A DNA stretch of 12,056 nucleotides from Candidatus Hydrogenedentota bacterium (GTDB lineage Bacteria > Hydrogenedentota > Hydrogenedentia > Hydrogenedentales > CAITNO01). Under the pieces are notes generated by a model. That model had not been told where the DNA came from. It searched no databases and saw only the letters and a program-made list of their open reading frames with translations. Positions 7,567 through 12,056 of this stretch are shown here, one piece after another; position 1 is the first letter of the stretch, and each line of letters begins with the position of its first letter. Position numbers and translations under genes: made by a program. The DNA lies in assembly GCA_903822375.1 (NCBI GenBank), contig CAIJOU010000853.1, positions 1 through 12,056 on the forward strand. Reading direction: 5' to 3'.

Positions 7567-8532
7567 CTACGCTCCGCCGATGGTTTCGCGGATGGTGTAG
7601 ATGGGCTTCTTCTGGCTCTCGTAGTAAGTGCGGACGCTAATCTCGCCCAGCAGGCCCATGCTGATGAACTGCATGCCCGTCAGCAGAAACAGCAGGCAGA
7701 CCAGCGCCCAGCCGTTCCGGTTCACACTCAGTCCGTAGACAATCTTGTCGAAGACCGTGACCAGCCCGGCCATAAACCCGATGAGGAGGGAGAATGCCCC
7801 CCACGTGCCGAACACCTGCATCGGCTTGGTCGAGTAGGACATGAGGAACTTGACGGTGATCAGGTCGAGAACCACTCGGACCGTTCGTCCAATCCCGTAC
7901 TTTGACGCCCCGGAGCGGCGGCTGCGGTGGTTGACTGGAATTTCCGCAACCATGGCCCCGGACCAGCTTGCCAGTGCGGGCAGGAAACGGTGAAGCTCGC
8001 CGTAAAAGTTGATGTGCTTCGCCACCTCGCGTCGGTAGGCCTTCAGCGTGCATCCATAGTCGTGCAGCGGGACTCCGGTAATCCAGGATACCAGCCCGTT
8101 TGCGAGTATCGAGGGCATGCGCCGCGAGAACAGCCCGTCCTGGCGATTTTGTCGCCAACCGCTGACCACGTCGAACCCTGCCTCCAGTTTCTCCAGAAGG
8201 CGTGCAATGTCCATTGGATCATTCTGGAGGTCGGCGTCCATCGGCACGATGACATCGCCGGTGGCGGCGTCAAAGCCCGCGGCCATCGCGGCCGTCTGGC
8301 CAAAATTGCGGCGAAATATGATGACCCGCACATGTTCCGGGTCTTTTGCGTGCAGTCCCCGGCAGATTTCGGCGGAATGATCGGCGCTCCCGTCATCCAC
8401 AAAGATGATTTCATGGCGCAACCGGGGCAGGGCGCCCATGGCCGCGGTTATTTCGGCGTGCAGGCTGTCGAGAGACCCCTCCTCATCGTACACGGGCACA
8501 ACGATGGACAGGCTCTTTATGGCAGACTCCAT
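7567..8532 (-). CDS. GT2 polyprenol-phosphate glycosyltransferase (ArnC/GtrB/DPM1-like)
   Basis: This 321-residue enzyme has a GT-A catalytic domain and two C-terminal transmembrane spans (about 238-262 and 274-298), the layout of ArnC, GtrB and related polyprenyl-phosphate sugar synthases. Catalytic features visible are VVPVYDEEGSL (11-21), FVDDGSADHS (44-53), RRNFGQTAAMAAGF (74-87) and the DXD block MDADLQNDP (98-106). RQNRQD (127-132), DYGCTLKAYRREV (158-170) and SGASKYG (207-213) are also shared with the ArnC group. Such enzymes transfer a sugar from a nucleotide donor to undecaprenyl phosphate at the cytoplasmic face. The ATG at 8532 has an AAAGG about 10 nt upstream and a GGA 5 nt upstream. 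It is the first gene of a four-gene minus-strand cluster. It is a plausible maker of the donor used by the GT-C enzyme at 2171-4411, although the two genes are on opposite strands. Confidence 0.92.
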   Translation of the reverse strand: MESAIKSLSIVVPVYDEEGSLDSLHAEITAAMGALPRLRHEIIFVDDGSADHSAEICRGLHAKDPEHVRVIIFRRNFGQTAAMAAGFDAATGDVIVPMDADLQNDPMDIARLLEKLEAGFDVVSGWRQNRQDGLFSRRMPSILANGLVSWITGVPLHDYGCTLKAYRREVAKHINFYGELHRFLPALASWSGAMVAEIPVNHRSRRSGASKYGIGRTVRVVLDLITVKFLMSYSTKPMQVFGTWGAFSLLIGFMAGLVTVFDKIVYGLSVNRNGWALVCLLFLLTGMQFISMGLLGEISVRTYYESQKKPIYTIRETIGGA

Positions 8533-8921
8533 GAACGTCCAACCTTTCTGTTAACGCGGCCCTGCCGGCAGCGGCCTGTCCGCCGTCCGAGACCCGCATC
8601 AGACAAGTGTTGGCAGACCGTACCGTGCCGCTCCAGCGGCCGGGCAGGCATTGAAATTGGGCTCGTGGGCTCTGCCAACCGCCCACAATGCTCCCGGGGT
8701 CGCACGAGCCATTCTTTGCAGATCCAGTATCACAGCAATAGTACAACTTCCCGGTTGGCGGCACAAACATGGTCGGCCAATCCATACATGCCCGGTCACG
8801 GGCTTATCCTTCTTGCCAGAGGCGACGATTAAGAAGACGGGGCTGTACCCATCCTGTTTCGCCGCAATGACTTCCTGCCATGGCCCAGTCCTGCCCCAAT
8901 CAGACATCGGAGGTAGAGTGG

Positions 8922-8949
8922 GTGCCAGGGATGGCGGTGTCCCCGGCAC
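8922..8949. repeat. REP-like palindromic element
   Basis: GTGCCAGGGA (8922-8931) and TCCCCGGCAC (8940-8949) form a 10-bp stem with one non-Watson-Crick pair and an 8-nt loop. Read from the minus strand the odd pair is G-U, so the minus-strand RNA folds slightly better. The GGTGCCAGGGA...TCCCCGGCAC style resembles short extragenic palindromes that occur in many copies in some GC-rich genomes. Multiplicity cannot be seen from one window. No REP-associated transposase (TnpA-REP) gene is present here. Confidence 0.45.
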
Positions 8950-9110
8950 GCGGCCCTATTGCCGCGTCTCATTAACTTGCTTCCTGATGCGGGTCCGCAA
9001 CCGTCCATAAAAGCAACGGCAATGTGCTGTTGGCGTGAGCACCGCGCACCACGTTTGCGCAATCCCCCCCGCATCCTGTTACAGTCTGCTCTTTCCCGCA
9101 ATTGTGACAC

Positions 9111-9116
9111 GAGGAG
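9111..9116 (+). promoter_or_regulatory. Ribosome binding site of the HAD gene
   Basis: GAGGAG, 9 nt before the ATG at 9126, is a good Shine-Dalgarno and decides the start of the HAD-family gene. Confidence 0.6.
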
Positions 9117-9125
9117 TCGTCGTAC

Positions 9126-9854
9126 ATGGAATACCCTTATCTGCTGTTGGATGCCGGGGGCACGCTTGTCTTCCCGGACCAGGAACTCATCGCAGACACC
9201 CTCGCCGCGCATGGGTGTGAATTGGACCCGGAACGCATCTATGAGGCGCATTTCCAGCTGGTGCACCAGTACGACATGCATATCCGCGAAACGGGCACGC
9301 CGCTGTCGATTTCGATTGGAACTTTCTACACGGAAATGATGATGCGCGCAGGCGCGCCGAAAGAGGCCGCCGCGGGCGTTGTGGACAAGCTCGTTGCCAG
9401 GCACGACGAAACCAGCCTGTGGACGTACACCAAGCCCTGGGTGGCCGACACGCTGAGGCTGCTTCAAAGCCGGGGCGTCCGCATGTCGGTCATCTCAAAC
9501 TCGGACGGCCGGGTCCGGCAACAGCTTGAAGCCTGCGGAATCACCCCCTATCTTGAGACCGTTTTCGACAGCGCCATTGTGGGCGTCGAAAAGCCCGACC
9601 CGGGGATCTTCCTCCACGCAATCGGGGCACTGGGCCTCCCCGCAGCGGAATGCATCTATGTCGGCGACTTCTACAGCGCCGATGTCGTCGGGGCAAACCG
9701 GGCGGGCATCGGGGCCGTGCATCTTGATCCGCTCAACTGTTACGGGGACTGGCCCGGTGTCCACCTGCGTGACATTCGCGCACTGCCGGACTGCATGGCG
9801 CAACTCAGAGTCAACCCGGAAAGTTTTGAACTCTTCCCCGCACGCGGGCGCTAG
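9126..9854 (+). CDS. HAD-superfamily hydrolase (Cof/Gph-like, subfamily I) with modified motif I
   Basis: This 242-residue soluble protein shows all four HAD motifs. Motif I is LLDAGGTLVF (7-16), giving Asp9 as the nucleophile. Motif II is VISNSDGR (122-129) with Ser124 or Ser126. Motif III is Lys156 in VGVEKPDPGIF. Motif IV is YVGDFYSADVVGA (178-190) with Asp181 and Asp186. The helical cap lies between residues about 20 and 100, which is subfamily I geometry. Typical HAD phosphatases have DXD in motif I, with Asp at +2 as the general acid. Here +2 is Gly11 (DAGGT), so normal phosphatase chemistry is uncertain; dehalogenases and some other HAD branches also lack Asp there. It is a single-gene plus-strand unit, unrelated in orientation to the glycan cluster. 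Its stop faces the minus-strand remnant gene at 9900. The substrate cannot be told. Confidence 0.85.
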   Translation: MEYPYLLLDAGGTLVFPDQELIADTLAAHGCELDPERIYEAHFQLVHQYDMHIRETGTPLSISIGTFYTEMMMRAGAPKEAAAGVVDKLVARHDETSLWTYTKPWVADTLRLLQSRGVRMSVISNSDGRVRQQLEACGITPYLETVFDSAIVGVEKPDPGIFLHAIGALGLPAAECIYVGDFYSADVVGANRAGIGAVHLDPLNCYGDWPGVHLRDIRALPDCMAQLRVNPESFELFPARGR

Positions 9855-9899
9855 GCGGCTTCACTCCATCCGGGCGGCCTCGACTTTCGGCTACGGGCT

Positions 9900-10183
9900 T
9901 TAGCGCGGAGATGCCGGTTCGGGAACCGACGGTTTCTTCTCCGGAGACGGCGGGGCTTCTTTTTGCGGTTTGGTTTGCCCTTCAACATCGCGCCGGGGAT
10001 AGTTGAAGGAGTCCACATATTCAGCGGTCACCGCCCCGCCGTCCACCATGAAGAAACGAAGCTATCCCTCCTTCGTCTCGGCAAGCACGGTCATGTCCCT
10101 GACGCCGGGTATCATGGCGCGCCGTCCGGCAAGGCCAGCAAGACCGCCAAAACGCAGACAATGAGAACCACGTTTCTGGACAT
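9900..10183 (-). pseudogene. Broken gene for a small secreted protein downstream of blaR1-like gene
   Basis: An ATG at 10183 sits 7 nt after a strong GGAGG (10191-10195) that overlaps the stop codon of the M56 protease gene. It opens a textbook signal peptide, MSRNVVLIVCVLAVLLALP, but that frame ends in TGA at 10112-10114 after 23 codons. The protein continues in the -1 frame (MIPGVRDMTVLAETKEG), meets a TAG at 10062-10064, and then runs 53 more open codons to a TAA at 9900-9902. Those include FFMVDGGAVTAEYVDSFNYP and end in a Pro/Glu/Lys-rich tail (SPEKKPSVPEPASPR). One single-base indel plus one nonsense change would therefore restore about 95 codons with a signal peptide. I do not recognise the protein. 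Recent decay, or assembly and sequencing error, are the likely explanations; no slippery heptamer supports programmed frameshifting. Confidence 0.6.
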
Positions 10184-10194
10184 CTCCCATCCTC

Positions 10195-11970
10195 CTATCT
10201 GGCCGCCGTTTTGAACTGCCACGGAATCGGTACCAGTGGAATGCCCTGTTCACTCTGGAAATTGTTGTGACTGGTGCTGTTCAGGCCGATCACATATTCC
10301 CAATCCGGTTTCAACTTGACAGGCAGGGTACAGGTCTTCTTGTCTGCGCTCCATTCGGGTTTTCCGGTGGTTTCGGGGTAATGGTCTCCACCGCCGGTCC
10401 ACGAGAAGCCTCCGCCCATGGGCCGGTCAAAAGTGACCGTCAGACGGTCCAGCGTCGGAGCCACGCCCTGCGCGCCGTCGGCTGGCACCAGCAACACCAC
10501 ATGGGGCGCCTCGATGCCCGCCGTGATGGAGGCGTCCGCGCCCTTCGTCGAGAAGGCGAGCACTTGCGGCCGGACCGGAATGCCCGCGGCGCTGCGGAAA
10601 TTGCGGTGCGATTTCGAGTTGATGCCCACGCGGTACATCTTGCCCGCCTCGAGTTTGACGGGCAGCATGCAGTTGCGCTTGTCAATCCATTGAGGCTTTC
10701 CCGTGGTTTCCGGAAAGAGCGGCGGCCCGCCCGTCCAGGAGAATCCGCCGGCCATGTCCTGGTCGAAGGTGAGCACAATGCGGTCAAGGGCGGGGTCCAC
10801 GTCCTTCGCCCCGTTGGCGGGGGCGGAAGAGACCAGACTGGGTGCCTCCTGGCTTTGCGCCGCGCTTTCCTGGTTCGGCGCGGCGGTCTGCGGTTCCGGG
10901 GCGGCATTCGCCGAAGGGGTCCATACTCCCATTGGAAGCAGGACCGCGAAGCACAGCATGAGCACCAAGACGGAGCGCCAGCCCAAGCGCCGCGGGCGCG
11001 TTCCGTCCATTGTGGCACGCACCCGCAGCAGCAGGTTGTCCGAAACCTCCAGCATGCCGAGAAATCCCGCGCCCGCAGGGGCGCTGCCGTCGAAAGACTC
11101 CGCGACGCGCAGGATGGTGGCGGAATACTCCCTGCCCTCCTGGCGGGTCGCATACAGCACTGCATCATCACAGGCCATCTCACGTTCCCTCCGTAGGTAA
11201 AGGTTGGCAATCCAGACAACGGGGTTAAACCAATAGAAGCAAAGAAGCAGCGAAACCGCCCAGCCGACCTGAATGTCCCGCCGGCGGATATGGGCCAATT
11301 CGTGGCCGACCAGATTGCTGAATTGACGGTCGTTCAATTCCTGCAGCAGCGATTCGGGGAAAAGGATGGTCGGCCGCCAGAAACCGAAAACCGCCGGGAT
11401 TCGAATGTGAGGGCTGATCATCACCCCGGGTACCCGCCGCACGCCAAGCTGTTCACACAACAGCGCCACGGTGCGGACGGTCTGGCCGTCCGCCGGCCGG
11501 CAATCCCGAAGCGCCTTCCCCGTATAGCGCCGTGCCTGAAGGAGCAGCAGTGCGAACAGCCCAGCACCTCCCAGAGCCCAGGCGGACATGAGCACGGCCG
11601 CCGCATGAAAACCGCTCGGGCGGAGATAGGCCTCCATCTTGTTGATTCCCGGAAGCGCCCCCTCTTCTGGCGGCCCGGTGGAAAGGCTCGACTCCTGGCG
11701 GTGGGCCGGAACCGCCTCACTCGCGGTCATGTCGTACAAATGGTTAACGAGGGAAGCCGGAGACCAGGGAACGGCAAGCGAGGGCGGCAGGATGAGCTTG
11801 ACAAAGACCAGCAGCCAAAGGGCGCACCTGAAAGCGGCGCTTTGCCTCCTCAACACCCCTGTCAGCAGCCAGACAACGCCCGCCAGGGCGGCCGCCTGCC
11901 ACGCCATGGGCCACATCCATCCCAACCACGCGGCACCCATTGCATTCGCAAGGGCCAGGAAAGCAGTCAT
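10195..11970 (-). CDS. BlaR1-like M56 family membrane zinc metalloprotease with two tandem Ig-like (Big_5-type) domains
   Basis: This 591-residue protein combines a BlaR1/MecR1-type peptidase M56 module with an unusual outer part. Transmembrane spans lie near 17-40, 48-68, 122-145, 236-259 and 333-351. The zinc motif is HELAH (223-227), with the third ligand in the following REREMACDDAVL block (261-272, probably Glu264). Instead of the penicillin-binding sensor of BlaR1, residues 379-476 and 490-588 are two related Ig-like domains, each with P-A/D-G-A, F-D near the first strand, GGFSWTGG and PETTGKP-W. A Gln/Ala/Pro-rich linker (353-378) joins them to the last membrane span, so they are probably extracytoplasmic. 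The start ATG is 6 nt after GGGAGG (11977-11982), and the gene follows the BlaI-like gene by 14 nt. By family knowledge it would cleave or trigger cleavage of the paired repressor; the sensed signal is unknown. Confidence 0.88.
   Translation of the reverse strand: MTAFLALANAMGAAWLGWMWPMAWQAAALAGVVWLLTGVLRRQSAAFRCALWLLVFVKLILPPSLAVPWSPASLVNHLYDMTASEAVPAHRQESSLSTGPPEEGALPGINKMEAYLRPSGFHAAAVLMSAWALGGAGLFALLLLQARRYTGKALRDCRPADGQTVRTVALLCEQLGVRRVPGVMISPHIRIPAVFGFWRPTILFPESLLQELNDRQFSNLVGHELAHIRRRDIQVGWAVSLLLCFYWFNPVVWIANLYLRREREMACDDAVLYATRQEGREYSATILRVAESFDGSAPAGAGFLGMLEVSDNLLLRVRATMDGTRPRRLGWRSVLVLMLCFAVLLPMGVWTPSANAAPEPQTAAPNQESAAQSQEAPSLVSSAPANGAKDVDPALDRIVLTFDQDMAGGFSWTGGPPLFPETTGKPQWIDKRNCMLPVKLEAGKMYRVGINSKSHRNFRSAAGIPVRPQVLAFSTKGADASITAGIEAPHVVLLVPADGAQGVAPTLDRLTVTFDRPMGGGFSWTGGGDHYPETTGKPEWSADKKTCTLPVKLKPDWEYVIGLNSTSHNNFQSEQGIPLVPIPWQFKTAAR
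10207..10836 (-). repeat. Tandem Ig-like domain repeat inside the M56 protease gene
   Basis: The two units (10543-10836 for residues 379-476 and 10207-10503 for residues 490-588) are separated by 13 residues. They share the order GGFSWTGG, then PETTGKP followed by Q/E-W, LPVKL, a Y-V-G motif, NS-SH-NF and GIP. The nucleotide copies have clearly diverged, so the duplication is not recent. Confidence 0.75.
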
Positions 11971-11984
11971 GGTTTACCTCCCTT

Positions 11985-12056
11985 CTATTTGGACATTTCC
12001 CTCTCTTTTCGCGCCAACTCACTCCTGAGCAGTGCAATCTCCTCTTCCGAGGCCTC
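11985..12056 (-). CDS. Partial BlaI/MecI-family transcriptional repressor (C-terminal end only)
   Basis: The last 23 codons plus TAG are inside the window: an acidic helix containing SEEEIALLRSELARKEREMSK. The frame is open to the window edge, where translation starts from GAG at 12054-12056. A C-terminal 'EEEIALLRxEL' helix immediately upstream of a BlaR1-like gene is characteristic of BlaI/MecI repressors, which are winged-helix dimers that bind their own operator. The DNA-binding domain, promoter and operator lie outside the window. The 14-nt gap to the M56 gene (11971-11984) indicates one operon. The call rests on this short tail plus its neighbour, so it is an inference of moderate strength. 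Confidence 0.68.
   Translation of the reverse strand, partial: EASEEEIALLRSELARKEREMSK

Larger units (their letters stand above)
8533..9125. other. 593-nt divergent intergenic region with REP-like palindrome
   Basis: The divergent genes at 8532 (minus) and 9126 (plus) flank it, so promoters for both should lie here, but I see no strong -35/-10 pair. It contains a REP-like palindrome (8922-8949). It also has a minus-strand open stretch (8599-8949) and an overlapping minus-strand frame (8483-8785). Neither has a recognisable domain. Together they might be remnants of one decayed gene, but I cannot call a CDS. Confidence 0.5.

Noticed and set aside
7927..8832. A 301-codon plus-strand frame
   Set aside because: It is antisense to the GT2 gene, whose DDGS and DADLQNDP motifs are intact, and it shows no family features of its own.
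10105..10125. Programmed ribosomal frameshift in the small secreted-protein gene
   Set aside because: No slippery heptamer or clear downstream pseudoknot is visible, and a separate TAG further on would still block translation.
10062..10253. A 63-codon minus-strand frame as an intact small gene
   Set aside because: Its first part overlaps the end of the M56 protease gene and lacks the signal peptide seen in the neighbouring frame; it is better read as the middle of the broken secreted-protein gene.
10267..11196. A 309-codon plus-strand frame
   Set aside because: It is antisense to the M56 protease and is dominated by Arg/Gly, as expected for a shadow.

Overview
This is a GC-rich bacterial window with tightly packed genes on both strands. 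It holds a polyprenol-phosphate-sugar glycosylation block in the middle and a BlaI/BlaR1-type regulatory pair at the right edge. No rRNA, tRNA, CRISPR array, integrase or transposase gene was found. The tandem Ig-like domains on the M56 protease, a jelly-roll-like tail on a membrane glycosyltransferase and the GC bias would fit Hydrogenedentota, Lentisphaerota, Planctomycetota or Verrucomicrobiota. That placement is an impression from gene style, not a phylogenetic result.

Layout. Positions 1-336 hold nothing I can support. On the plus strand follow an unrecognised helical protein (337-1104), an SRPBCC/START-like lipid-binding-fold protein with a basic tail (1362-1868), and a large GT-C membrane glycosyltransferase carrying a C-terminal carbohydrate-binding-like beta domain (2171-4411). 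Convergent to it, with only 6 nt between stop codons, is a minus-strand cluster read from 8532 down to 4418. Its order is an ArnC/DPM1-like GT2 polyprenol-phosphate glycosyltransferase, a GT4 glycosyltransferase starting on TTG 5 nt after the previous stop, a zinc-ribbon SAM methyltransferase, and a flippase-like (LPG_synthase_TM / PF03706) membrane protein. A 593-nt gap (8533-9125) carries a REP-like palindrome and possibly a decayed reading frame. A HAD-family hydrolase follows on the plus strand (9126-9854). The right end is a minus-strand operon: the last 23 codons of a BlaI/MecI-like repressor (running off the window), a BlaR1-like M56 protease with two tandem Ig-like (Big_5-type) domains, and a small secreted-protein gene that appears broken by a frameshift and a nonsense codon.

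How the genes may work together (inference). The GT2 enzyme would charge polyprenyl phosphate with a sugar on the cytoplasmic face. The GT-C enzyme would use such a lipid-linked sugar on the outer face. The GT4, methyltransferase and flippase-like protein suggest assembly or decoration of a surface glycan or glycolipid. At the right end, BlaR1-like proteolysis would relieve repression by the BlaI-like protein. The Ig-like pair replaces the penicillin-binding sensor of classical BlaR1, so the signal is probably not a beta-lactam sensed in the classical way.
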